Made by a program: the position numbers and the translations under genes. 64,000 bases of DNA from contig NZ_FUYK01000008.1 of the NCBI RefSeq assembly GCF_900167955.1, positions 1 to 64,000 of the forward strand, in the 5' to 3' direction. The DNA comes from Candidatus Nitrosotalea bavarica. GTDB lineage: Archaea > Thermoproteota > Nitrososphaeria > Nitrososphaerales > Nitrosopumilaceae. Positions 42,226-49,376 of the stretch are shown here, piece after piece; the first letter of the stretch is position 1; each line of letters opens with the position of its first letter. The notes beneath the pieces were generated by a model. That model saw only the letters and a list, made by a program, of their open reading frames with translations. It was not told where the DNA came from and ran no database searches.

Positions 42226-42876
42226 ATGGTCTGGCTAAGACGATGTACTCACTACTTATTCATAGTAGTGGTAGCAGTCAACTCGACCCTGTTGGTAATC
42301 AACGCAGGAGACTACATATTCTACACTGATTGGGCATGGACATCATATGTGATATTTACACTATCACAATCATTGATGCTCGCAGTCGGTGCAGCATATT
42401 ACCTTACGTTCACTGGTGTACCAGGAACGGCAACATACTATGCACTGATAATGACGGTGTATACGTGGATTGCAAAAGGTGCGTGGTTCTCCTTAGGATA
42501 CCCATACAGCTTCATCGTTGTTCCGATATGGATTCCATCTGCAATATTGATGGATCTGGCATATTGGGCAACAAAGAGAAACAAACACTCTTTGATCCTT
42601 ATAGGCGGTGTGCTCTGTGGAATGTCTATGTCGTTGTTCAACATGATCAATCTAATCACAATAGATGATCCTCTTGAGACTGCTTTCAAATACCCGAGAA
42701 CCACATTGCCTCCATACATGACACCGATAGAACCACAAGTAGGTAAGTTCTATGATAGTCCCGTAGCTTTGGGTGCAGGCGCTAGTGCCGTATTAACGGT
42801 AACAATGACTGCGTTAGGAACCAAACTAACAACATGGACTTACAGGTGGATGGCAGCTTGGTCTAAGTGGGACTAA
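42226..42876 (+). CDS. amoA: Ammonia monooxygenase subunit A
   Basis: AmoA is the marker gene of archaeal ammonia oxidisers. The 216-residue membrane protein begins MVWLRRCTHYLFIVVVAVN and contains the widely conserved segments AGDYIFYTDWAWTS, FTGVPGTATYYALIMTVYTW, AWFSLGYPYSF, PPYMTPIEPQVGKFYDSPVA and the C-terminal TWTYRWMAAWSKWD. Family length is about 216 residues. The sequence fits Group I.1a. The next gene downstream is a DNA methylase and is not part of nitrogen metabolism. Confidence 0.98.
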   Translation: MVWLRRCTHYLFIVVVAVNSTLLVINAGDYIFYTDWAWTSYVIFTLSQSLMLAVGAAYYLTFTGVPGTATYYALIMTVYTWIAKGAWFSLGYPYSFIVVPIWIPSAILMDLAYWATKRNKHSLILIGGVLCGMSMSLFNMINLITIDDPLETAFKYPRTTLPPYMTPIEPQVGKFYDSPVALGAGASAVLTVTMTALGTKLTTWTYRWMAAWSKWD

Positions 42877-43006
42877 CTTCCCTTTCCTTTTACTTTTATT
42901 ATTTTAGTACTACTAAGCTATCTTGATCTTTATTTTTGATTAAAAAAAGTTACACAAGGTGTGATCTTTTGTTATCTAATTAAAGGAAATATAATTTAAC
43001 AATTAA

Positions 43007-43873
43007 TTGATATTGAAACAACAATATCATGTAATCTCTGTTGCTCCAAGACCGTTTGTCAAATGGGCAGGCGGAAAGAGACAGCTATTGCCAGTAATAT
43101 CAGAAAATATTCCTACTAAATTTGATAGATATTTTGAGCCGTTTCTAGGCGGGGGTGCAGTCTTTTTTTCTTTGGCTGCAAAAGAGCGAAAAGCAAAGTG
43201 GTTCATCTCTGATCTAAACTCTGACTTGGTCTTGTCATATGTTACCATTAGAGATAAAGTAAAGGAACTTGTTTCATCGTTAGAAAATCATACTGCACAT
43301 TATTCTAAAAATCAAAGCGGTTATTATTACAATATACGAGAAGCCAATCCCAAAAATGAGATTGATAAAGTTTCAAGACTGATATTTCTCAACAAGACTT
43401 GCTTTAATGGACTATACCGAGTAAACAGTAAAGGGAAATTCAATGTCCCTGTTGGAAGATATGTAAACCCAAACATTGTAAACAAGGAAAATCTCTTTGA
43501 GGTAAGCAAGATATTGCAATCAAAGGACATATCAATAAAATGTCAGGATTTTGAAGATGCCCTAAAAGGAGTAGGACAAGGAGATTTTGTTTATCTAGAC
43601 CCACCTTATCAACCGGTTAGTTCTACAGCAAGTTTTACAAGCTATACAGACAGTGATTTTGATTTTAGTGACCAAAAGAGGCTCTATAACAAATTCAAGT
43701 CTCTTGACAAAAAGGGCGTCAAGGTATTGTTATCAAATTCAAAATCTGATGAAATTATAGATCTATTCCAAGAGTTCTCCGATGGTATTATGGAAATTAA
43801 CGCAAATAGATTCATCAACTCTGTTTCAAAAAATAGAACTGGTCATACTGAACTATTGATTAAAAACTACTAA
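43007..43873 (+). CDS. Dam-type DNA adenine methyltransferase
   Basis: This 288-residue D12-class enzyme methylates adenine N6. SAM motif I is visible as RPFVKWAGGKRQLLPVI and DRYFEPFLGGGAVFFSL, and the catalytic motif is DFVYLDPPYQPVS (DPPY). The start is uncertain; TTG at 43007 is used because no ATG lies before the conserved motif. There is no restriction endonuclease next to it. The next gene encodes an AbiTii-like protein. The pair sits between amoA and a histidine kinase and may be an acquired defence island. Confidence 0.88.
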   Translation: MILKQQYHVISVAPRPFVKWAGGKRQLLPVISENIPTKFDRYFEPFLGGGAVFFSLAAKERKAKWFISDLNSDLVLSYVTIRDKVKELVSSLENHTAHYSKNQSGYYYNIREANPKNEIDKVSRLIFLNKTCFNGLYRVNSKGKFNVPVGRYVNPNIVNKENLFEVSKILQSKDISIKCQDFEDALKGVGQGDFVYLDPPYQPVSSTASFTSYTDSDFDFSDQKRLYNKFKSLDKKGVKVLLSNSKSDEIIDLFQEFSDGIMEINANRFINSVSKNRTGHTELLIKNY

Positions 43874-43929
43874 GGATAGTCATTATGCCAGACAACCAGT
43901 AGAGTAAAATCAAAGATAATTTTCCAGTC

Positions 43930-44478
43930 TTGATAGAATTGGATTCAAGTAAGAAAGAACAGGCTCTAAAAGCTGCCAAAATTGCAAGCATAGAACTCTT
44001 GGAATCAACAAGGCCTTTGCATGGAATCTTGGAGACCTGCAAGAGTATCTGTAAGATGGCTGGAATATCTGATCAAAACACCTGGATAGACCTTGAGATT
44101 AATGGCTATTTGGTAAAATGCAAGACAATGGATGATCTGTGCCAAAATCTTCCGTCATATAGGAAGACTGACTGGAAGTTTCATGATCTTTATGGGAACT
44201 TGATCTCTCTGTCCCCCACAATAGTTGCTCTTTTTGGACAGTCTACAATATATCATCCAATTAGGGAATTGGAAAGTAACAATCCTATAGTGGTTGAAGC
44301 AAAGTTTCTAGATAAATTTAACAACTTCAGATCCAAATACGGTTTGGATGAGATCTCAAAAATTTTAATTTATGAAGCAAGAATCTCAAAAGATGAGATC
44401 AAACATGTTCTAGAAGGTGTAAAGAAGAGAATTCAAGAGTTGCTTGATATGATTATCTCTTTACTAGAGATGCAATAA
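43930..44478 (+). CDS. AbiTii-like protein, possible abortive-infection component
   Basis: The 182-residue protein uses a TTG start at 43930. Its N-terminal third resembles the AbiTii domain: LHGILETCKSICKMAGISDQ, then TWIDLEINGY and a later LPSYRK, matching the pattern of a helical pair, W-x-x-x-E-x-x-G-Y and L-P-x-Y-R. A central beta region and a C-terminal coiled helix (RISKDEIKHVLEGVKKRIQELL) follow. It lies 56 bp after the methylase. The family is associated with phage abortive infection; the mechanism is unknown and function here is inferred. Confidence 0.6.
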   Translation: MIELDSSKKEQALKAAKIASIELLESTRPLHGILETCKSICKMAGISDQNTWIDLEINGYLVKCKTMDDLCQNLPSYRKTDWKFHDLYGNLISLSPTIVALFGQSTIYHPIRELESNNPIVVEAKFLDKFNNFRSKYGLDEISKILIYEARISKDEIKHVLEGVKKRIQELLDMIISLLEMQ

Positions 44479-44627
44479 TCTGTATGCCATGAAAAGTTAA
44501 TCTGCTAGTTGTTACTAGAATTATTATCAAAAATAATTCATCAATAATAAAATTCAATTTCCTGTTACATGTTTTGCAGTCAAATCTATGCAACAAAAAT
44601 CTATCGATGGAGGCTTGCAAATAAGAG

Positions 44628-45959
44628 ATGGCCGGTTTTGGAAATATTGGTGGACTGTTGTTGGCAATCTTTGGGCTCTTAATTGCAGCCTATGGATTAA
44701 ACGTGCAAGGACATTTCTCAACTTACGCATTCATTCTTGGAGTAGGTTGTGTTGCAAGTGGAGGTGTTATTGTATGGTCTAGTATGAGACAGGGAAAAAC
44801 ATTTCAAACACAACCATATCAGGTGATATCTCAAAAAACAACATCATCCCATGCAGATTCAAAATACAAAAATATCTATGAAGGATCACCTGTTCCACAA
44901 AGGACAGTAAATACTTCTGGAGTAATACTAGAATGTAATTCTGCATATGTGAAAAATTTTGGATTATCAAGAGAAGATATCATTGGGAAATCTCTCTTTG
45001 ATCATGTTTCAGAAAAAAGTTTGGATGATATGAAAAAATGCTTTGAAGCCTGGAAGAAATCTAATAGGGTAGAGAATGTTGAGATATGGTTCAAAAGAAA
45101 AGACGGGACAACTTTCCCTGGACTACTTAGTGCCAATAATATCTATGATGATAAAGGAAAATTGATAGGAAGCAATACCGCAATAAGAGATATCTCTGAA
45201 ATTTATCAGGCTCATAAAGTTCTGGAAGAACATGAAAGACAAAAAATCCAGATTGATGAACTACAAAAAATGGATTCTTCTAAAGCAGAATTTTACATGA
45301 CGGTTGCAAAAGAATCACAAGTTCCTATATCTCCAATTTTAAAATATTCTGAGCAGCTTCTAAAGGAGATTCCGCGTGGAAAGATTACTGCAAAACAAGT
45401 CGAGGCGATAACTGAAATTCATGATAATGCAGCCAAGTTGGATCAATTAATGATTGACATAATCGACGTACAAAAACTCAACACCAAAACCATGGAATTC
45501 AAAAAGGAATCATTTGATGTTGACGGTTTGATGAAACAAGTTGTTGAATTGTGTAAACCTATGATGGCTGACAAAAATATAGAGTTTGTAGATTCTTCTA
45601 GCACCAAAAAAACAATAACAAGTGACAAAGCCCTGTTAAGTAAGGTCTTTTTTAATCTAGTACAAAATGCAGTTGATTTTGTGCCTACAAAGGAAGGAAG
45701 AATCGAGATAGGTGCCAAGGAGGAGGGCGATTCTATGGTGTTTCATGTAAAAGACAATGGGATAGGAATAATGGAGAAAAAGAAAGATTTTGTCTTTAAA
45801 AAATTCTATCAGGTAGATATTACATATAAGAGAAAATATGGCGGTAGTGGGTTTGGGTTGGTTATCTGTAAAGGAATTGTTGAACATCTTGGTGGAAAAA
45901 TTTGGTTTGACACTAAAGAAGCGGAAGGTACGACATTTTATTTCTCAATTCTTTCATGA
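44628..45959 (+). CDS. PAS-domain histidine kinase lacking the phospho-acceptor histidine
   Basis: The 443-residue protein has two N-terminal helices (about residues 5-50), a PAS domain at about 85-190, a dimerisation helix pair near 215-285 and an ATPase domain. The H-box normally reads S-H-E-L-R-x-P; here it is VAKESQVPISPI, with Lys at the His position. The N-box FFNLVQNAVDF, the G1 box DNGIGI and the G2 box GGSGFGLVICKG are intact. It probably binds ATP but cannot autophosphorylate in the usual way. No response regulator is adjacent. Confidence 0.85.
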   Translation: MAGFGNIGGLLLAIFGLLIAAYGLNVQGHFSTYAFILGVGCVASGGVIVWSSMRQGKTFQTQPYQVISQKTTSSHADSKYKNIYEGSPVPQRTVNTSGVILECNSAYVKNFGLSREDIIGKSLFDHVSEKSLDDMKKCFEAWKKSNRVENVEIWFKRKDGTTFPGLLSANNIYDDKGKLIGSNTAIRDISEIYQAHKVLEEHERQKIQIDELQKMDSSKAEFYMTVAKESQVPISPILKYSEQLLKEIPRGKITAKQVEAITEIHDNAAKLDQLMIDIIDVQKLNTKTMEFKKESFDVDGLMKQVVELCKPMMADKNIEFVDSSSTKKTITSDKALLSKVFFNLVQNAVDFVPTKEGRIEIGAKEEGDSMVFHVKDNGIGIMEKKKDFVFKKFYQVDITYKRKYGGSGFGLVICKGIVEHLGGKIWFDTKEAEGTTFYFSILS

Positions 45960-45977
45960 TATAATTAGAAAACATCA

Positions 45978-46051
45978 AGCTTCGAACGGGATTCGATCCC
46001 GCGACCTTTACCTTACCAAGGTAACGCTCTACCAGGCTGAGCTATCGAAGC
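45978..46051 (-). tRNA. tRNA-Thr(GGT)
   Basis: On the minus strand the acceptor GCTTCGA pairs with TTCGAAGC, ending next to discriminator T at 45978. The anticodon arm TTACC-TTGGTAA-GGTAA gives anticodon GGT. The T arm CGGGA-TCGAAT-CCCG type is regular. No intron is seen. The gene is close to the end of the kinase gene and 99 bp from the tRNA-Leu gene on the other strand. Confidence 0.95.
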
Positions 46052-46149
46052 ATGACAAGCTCGCTCTTGTGAATCCTTATTAATCTTACTTGGTTTTAGA
46101 AAAAATTTTCATAAAACGTTTAATTTCTCCGACATCTCGCTAATAAAAC

Positions 46150-46271
46150 GCAGGAGTCGCCGAGCCTGGCCAAAGTAGGTCTGATGGCCTTTGGACGCGC
46201 GGGACTTAAGATCATACAAATGGGTGATCCCGTCTCTTAGGGGTTCGTGGGTTCAAATCCCACCTCCTGCA
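46150..46271 (+). tRNA. tRNA-Leu(TAA) with two introns
   Basis: Acceptor GCAGGAG pairs with CTCCTGC, discriminator A. The anticodon arm CGGGA-CTTAAGA-TCCCG gives anticodon TAA, and a long variable arm is present. Two introns must be removed for a normal fold. Intron 1 (46176-46196, 21 nt) splits the D arm; its helix CCAA/TTGG is flanked by bulges AG^T and AC^G. Intron 2 (46211-46226, 16 nt) sits at the canonical 37/38 site with helix CTTA/TGGG and bulges AG^A and TG^A. No CCA is encoded. Confidence 0.92.
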
Positions 46272-46276
46272 CCTCT

Positions 46277-46663
46277 TTATCTTTGGTGCTTTATTCCTCT
46301 AGCATTTAGAACTTCATAAATCTCAGGAAGAGAAAATACAAATCCAACATGGACACAATTTTTCTCTTCACACAATAAACAATAGAGCTCATTATTCTGG
46401 ACAGCAACTTCAGCTATTCTATTTTTGATGTTGTCTTTTACTACAACTCTGTCATCATCAACTGAAATCTTTTCAAGTTTTGGAGCATATCTTGCAAAAG
46501 TATCATCCTTCTGCATGAGGTCTTCCATCATGAAAGTAATGTATCCTGCAAAACTGTTTACACCCTTCATTGCAAGGTCGTGTTTACTTTTCTTGTATGT
46601 ATCGTGGAATCTGTTGTACACTTCTTCTGAAATTGTTATTGATTTAAAACCTGCTTTTGGCAT
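46277..46663 (-). CDS. Ribbon-helix-helix-like protein with C-terminal cysteine cluster
   Basis: The 128-residue protein begins with a strand-helix-helix layout (KAGFKSITISEEVYNRFHDT) reminiscent of ribbon-helix-helix DNA-binding proteins. A C-terminal zinc-like motif CLLCEEKNCVHVGF has C-x2-C-x4-C-x-H. DNA binding with metal stabilisation is plausible but not shown. A perfect 14-bp palindrome lies between the start codon and the likely TATA region, consistent with autoregulation. The tRNA-Leu 3' end is 5 bp from its stop. Confidence 0.6.
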   Translation of the reverse strand: MPKAGFKSITISEEVYNRFHDTYKKSKHDLAMKGVNSFAGYITFMMEDLMQKDDTFARYAPKLEKISVDDDRVVVKDNIKNRIAEVAVQNNELYCLLCEEKNCVHVGFVFSLPEIYEVLNARGIKHQR

Positions 46664-46677
46664 TACTTATCTATACC

Positions 46678-46691
46678 GTACTTTAAAGTAC
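46678..46691. promoter_or_regulatory. Perfect 14-bp palindrome upstream of the RHH-like gene
   Basis: GTACTTTAAAGTAC is identical on both strands. It starts 15 bp upstream of the ATG at 46663, at or near the expected transcription start. Its position suits an operator for the ribbon-helix-helix-like protein. Confidence 0.55.
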
Positions 46692-47021
46692 TAATATTTA
46701 ATACTTTTGGCTGTAAAGATTCCAACCAAAGGTCAGCTCCATGTCAACTAATTATATAATGAGATGTACAGTGTTGTAGATGTTAATTATATTATAATTA
46801 AAATAATTTTAAAATTTAATTAAAAAAATATTCAAAATATAATTTGATTTATATCCCGTGATACGTTTGAAAACCAAATTTCTGTGATCAAACTATTAAG
46901 GGTTTAGTATGAATTCTGAGGTTTTCTTAATTACTTTTTTGATATAATACAAACAGTGCGATTGTAGTATACGACATACCACACCACTACTTGGACCAAC
47001 CAGACCATACCAAAGTACCGG

Positions 47022-47057
47022 TCAGCGGGGACCTTTTCATCACAGGTCCTTTGCTGA
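47022..47057 (+). ncRNA. Strong hairpin, possible terminator of a small RNA or operator
   Basis: TCAGCGGGGACC at 47022-47033 pairs with GGTCCTTTGCTGA at 47045-47057 around an 11-base loop, giving about 12 base pairs including two G-U pairs and one unpaired T. T-rich sequence follows. It is upstream of the TATA box CTATATACC at 47069-47077 that serves the 47097 gene, so it is not in that leader. It could end a small RNA starting near 46970. Confidence 0.45.
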
Positions 47058-47096
47058 TTTTATTAATGCTATATACCAGAAAATTACACAAAGTTT

Positions 47097-47996
47097 GTGG
47101 TACGAGAATATAGTACAGAAAAAATACGTGAAAAACTAATTGATGCTCTTAGTCAATCAAAGACTGGGCTGACAGGAGTTGAGATTTCAGAAAAACTCAA
47201 GGTAAATCGTGTAACAATGTCAAAATATCTCAGAGTTTTTGCAGGTGAGGGCCTGATAAAACAAAAAAATATGGGCAGTGTCAATCTTTGGTTCATTGAA
47301 GAGGGTGCCGACAAACTCAATTTTCCAGCAGATTTTTTCCAAGTTAAAAACAAGTATCTGGAATATGTCTTATCGGGATCAACTCCAGAGGCACATACTC
47401 TAATTCGAACGTCGCTTCATTCTGGAGCCACGCCTACTAAATTAGTAAGTGAAGTTATAATTCCAGCAATTGAATCAATTGAAAATTCCTATGATAGTGG
47501 AAAGATGGGAAGATCAGAGAAGAATTTCTATGATGAAATAATATCAACTTCAATCTCTCTGATTGGTCTATCAGAAGAAGAGGTGGATCAAAAAAAGAAT
47601 ATTGTCATTTTGTCTAGTGATTATCAGAATGCTCTAGTTGCACAAGCCGCTTCTGGCGCACTTCGTACTGAAAAATGGAAAGTATCCCTGCTTGGTGACA
47701 TGTCTTCTGCAATTGATGTAATGTTTGATATAGACTTGCAAAGATTTCTAAATAAAATCTGGCCCAAGCGCGATGGCATAATGATTATAGTAGTATTTGC
47801 TTCAAAGGAAGCTGAAATCAAATTCTTTACTCAAGCCATCGAAGCAAGCAAGGGAAAATATGGAAAGAATATTCATCTTGCACTGTGTACTAGGATTGGA
47901 AAAAAAACAAAGACTAGTGCTGATTTTGTATCTGCTGATGTGGAAACTTTATTGCAGTGGTGCCAGACTGTGTATGAAAGTTACCAAAATCAGTGA
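47097..47996 (+). CDS. CarH-like wHTH regulator with degenerate cobalamin-binding domain
   Basis: The 299-residue protein starts at GTG 47097, 24 nt after a TATA box. Residues 1-75 form a winged helix (LTGVEISEKLKVNRVTMSKYL). Residues about 85-160 have the helical cap of B12-dependent regulators: LSGSTPEAHTLIRTSLHSGA and VIIPAIESIENSYDSGKMGR. The cap signature W-x9-E-H is changed to Tyr and E-K. The Rossmann-like domain has SSDYQNALVAQA where D-x-H-x-x-G is expected, so the cobalt-binding His is absent. It probably no longer binds cobalamin normally. Confidence 0.72.
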   Translation: MVREYSTEKIREKLIDALSQSKTGLTGVEISEKLKVNRVTMSKYLRVFAGEGLIKQKNMGSVNLWFIEEGADKLNFPADFFQVKNKYLEYVLSGSTPEAHTLIRTSLHSGATPTKLVSEVIIPAIESIENSYDSGKMGRSEKNFYDEIISTSISLIGLSEEEVDQKKNIVILSSDYQNALVAQAASGALRTEKWKVSLLGDMSSAIDVMFDIDLQRFLNKIWPKRDGIMIIVVFASKEAEIKFFTQAIEASKGKYGKNIHLALCTRIGKKTKTSADFVSADVETLLQWCQTVYESYQNQ

Positions 47997-48340
47997 TTGA
48001 TAAGTTCTAAAATCTTGAATGGAAGTTTGGAAAAATCAATTTCCTTTTCAACTGAAATCAAAAGTATATTCTCATTTACTGGAAAACTCATTATTATCAG
48101 CTTGTCTCTGTATGACATTGCAAATTTTACTGGACCCAATACTTTGTCAAATTCCCTTCGCATCTTTGCCCTCAAAACTAGTTCCATGTACATCATTTCA
48201 TCATCTCTTGCATCTTCTAAAGACTCAAACCCCGGTTTCATTCCACCTGCAATCAGTCTACCGTTTGTATTGATCAAACCTGAAAATCTTATCAATGGTT
48301 CTAACTCGAGGATTTTTTTGCACAACTCGTCTTTGTCCAT
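47990..48340 (-). CDS. DUF6659-like thaumarchaeal protein, copy 1
   Basis: The 116-residue protein has an alpha/beta profilin-like layout. Key segments are IRFSGLINTNGRLIAGGMKP, LGPVKFAMSYRDKLIIMSFP and VNENILLISVEKEIDFSKLPF. Two further copies occur at 60447-60818 (very close in sequence) and 61662-62009 (more distant). To my recollection the family is listed as DUF6659 and is largely thaumarchaeal. The fold resembles roadblock/LC7 domains, which bind GTPases, but that is an inference. It overlaps the end of the CarH-like gene by 7 bp. Confidence 0.78.
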   Translation of the reverse strand: MDKDELCKKILELEPLIRFSGLINTNGRLIAGGMKPGFESLEDARDDEMMYMELVLRAKMRREFDKVLGPVKFAMSYRDKLIIMSFPVNENILLISVEKEIDFSKLPFKILELINH

Positions 48341-48452
48341 GTTATGCTATTTCCTCGTCTGAGAGATATATTGATAGCTTAAATATTGACAACAAAAGTG
48401 TAATGGGTTGTTCCTATTTATTGAAATCTATCATTTTTAGATTGAAAACTAG

Positions 48453-48540
48453 TGGGCCGAATGGGATTCGAACCCACGACCTTTCGATATCTGAATAATT
48501 TTATCAGTCGAACGCTCCAGCCAAGCTGAGCTATCGGCCC
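48453..48540 (-). tRNA. tRNA-Ile(GAT) with a 13-nt anticodon-loop intron
   Basis: The acceptor GGGCCGA pairs with TCGGCCC, and the discriminator is A at 48453. The anticodon stem TTCGA/TCGAA encloses CTGATA followed by the intron and A38, giving anticodon GAT. The intron at 48489-48501 lies at the canonical 37/38 position. The bulge-helix-bulge is exact: CTGA pairs with TCAG, with bulges TA^A and AT^A. Confidence 0.94.
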
Positions 48541-48565
48541 AAATTTTTTTTTATCCGACTGTCAT

Positions 48566-49126
48566 TTAAGTCTGCTGGCTTTTCCACTTTATTGAACAAC
48601 CCATCGATGGGTCAAAATCTTTCTCTATCTTCTTTGCAGAAAGAACTTGCTCTATATTTTGAATCATTGTTTTCTCTGTGGGCTTGTCTTCTGGTTTCAT
48701 TGCGTTATCAATTCTACCATGAAAAACTAATCTTCCTTCCTTGTCAAAAAGAAACGGATCTGGAGTACAAACTGCGCCATATTTTTTTGCAACCTCTTGA
48801 GTTTCATCAACTAGATACGTAAATCCAAAACCTTTCTCTTTTGCAAATTTTTTCATGCTGCTAAAACTATCATCTGGATATTTTACCGCGTCATTACTGT
48901 TAATTCCAATCATGGCAATCTTTCCCTTGAATTTTTCATATATCTCATTTAATGCATCTACTTTGGCTTGAACATATGGACAGTGATTGCACATGAAAAT
49001 TATCAACTTGGCGCTATAGTCTTTGTATTCAGAAAGAGAATGATTCTTGTCATCAATTCCTAATAAATTAAAATCTGGAGCCTTGTCTCCTGCTTTTAGG
49101 ACAACCTCTGATTTTAGTAGTACCAT
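48566..49126 (-). CDS. Thioredoxin-fold redoxin (AhpC/TSA-like)
   Basis: I use the ATG at 49126, giving 186 residues; an ATG at 49168 would add 14. The protein has the redoxin start LKAGDKAPDFNLLGIDDK, the motif IIFMCNHCPYVQAKVDAL with C-x2-C, and AVCTPDPFLFDKEGRLVFHG. These match the PRX-like2 group of bacterial and archaeal redoxins (ResA/TlpA-like reductants). It has no signal peptide with this start, so it is cytoplasmic. It is flanked by tRNA genes on both sides. Confidence 0.88.
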   Translation of the reverse strand: MVLLKSEVVLKAGDKAPDFNLLGIDDKNHSLSEYKDYSAKLIIFMCNHCPYVQAKVDALNEIYEKFKGKIAMIGINSNDAVKYPDDSFSSMKKFAKEKGFGFTYLVDETQEVAKKYGAVCTPDPFLFDKEGRLVFHGRIDNAMKPEDKPTEKTMIQNIEQVLSAKKIEKDFDPSMGCSIKWKSQQT

Positions 49127-49211
49127 GAATATTTTGAAAGATAATATCAATAAAATCTTTGCCCACACAAAGGGAACAATTAAAATCTAAGCGGTTTTCA
49201 AATCATGCAAT

Positions 49212-49283
49212 GGGCTGGTAGTTCAGCGGTAGAATACTCGCCTTGCACGCGAGGGGTCAGGGGTTCAAATCCCCTCCAGTCCA
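49212..49283 (+). tRNA. tRNA-Ala(TGC)
   Basis: The acceptor GGGCTGG pairs with CCAGTCC, followed by discriminator A at 49283. The anticodon arm CTCGC-CTTGCAC-GCGAG gives anticodon TGC. The T arm AGGGG-TTCAAAT-CCCCT is regular. There is no intron and no encoded CCA. Confidence 0.96.
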
Positions 49284-49376
49284 CTCTTTTATCAATAAAA
49301 TTGGAAAATCTTTTTGTTGCATATGTCATCAATATGCTAATGTATAGTATAGTCTGAAAATGTACAAGACATTTTT

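Larger units (their letters stand above)
46664..47096. other. Intergenic region with palindrome, hairpin and AT-rich tract
   Basis: This 433-bp spacer separates divergent regulators. It contains the palindrome at 46678-46691, an AT-rich tract at about 46740-46860 and a 12-bp hairpin at 47022-47057. TATA-like GATATAATAC at about 46939-46948 could drive a small RNA ending in the hairpin. No coding frame is convincing. Confidence 0.6.

Noticed and set aside
42330-42668. 112-residue open frame inside amoA
   Set aside because: It lies in another frame of the amoA gene, whose protein is unmistakable, and has no family features.
44588-44782. 64-residue frame at the kinase start
   Set aside because: It is in a different frame of the kinase membrane region. 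The kinase ATG at 44628 is followed by a matching two-helix membrane domain.
46740-46860. AT-rich tract as a replication origin
   Set aside because: There is no Cdc6/Orc1 gene and no origin recognition box pair in the window.
46970-47020. Repeated CCA-like triplets as a CRISPR or satellite repeat
   Set aside because: Spacing is irregular and units are only 4-7 bp long, so this is no array.
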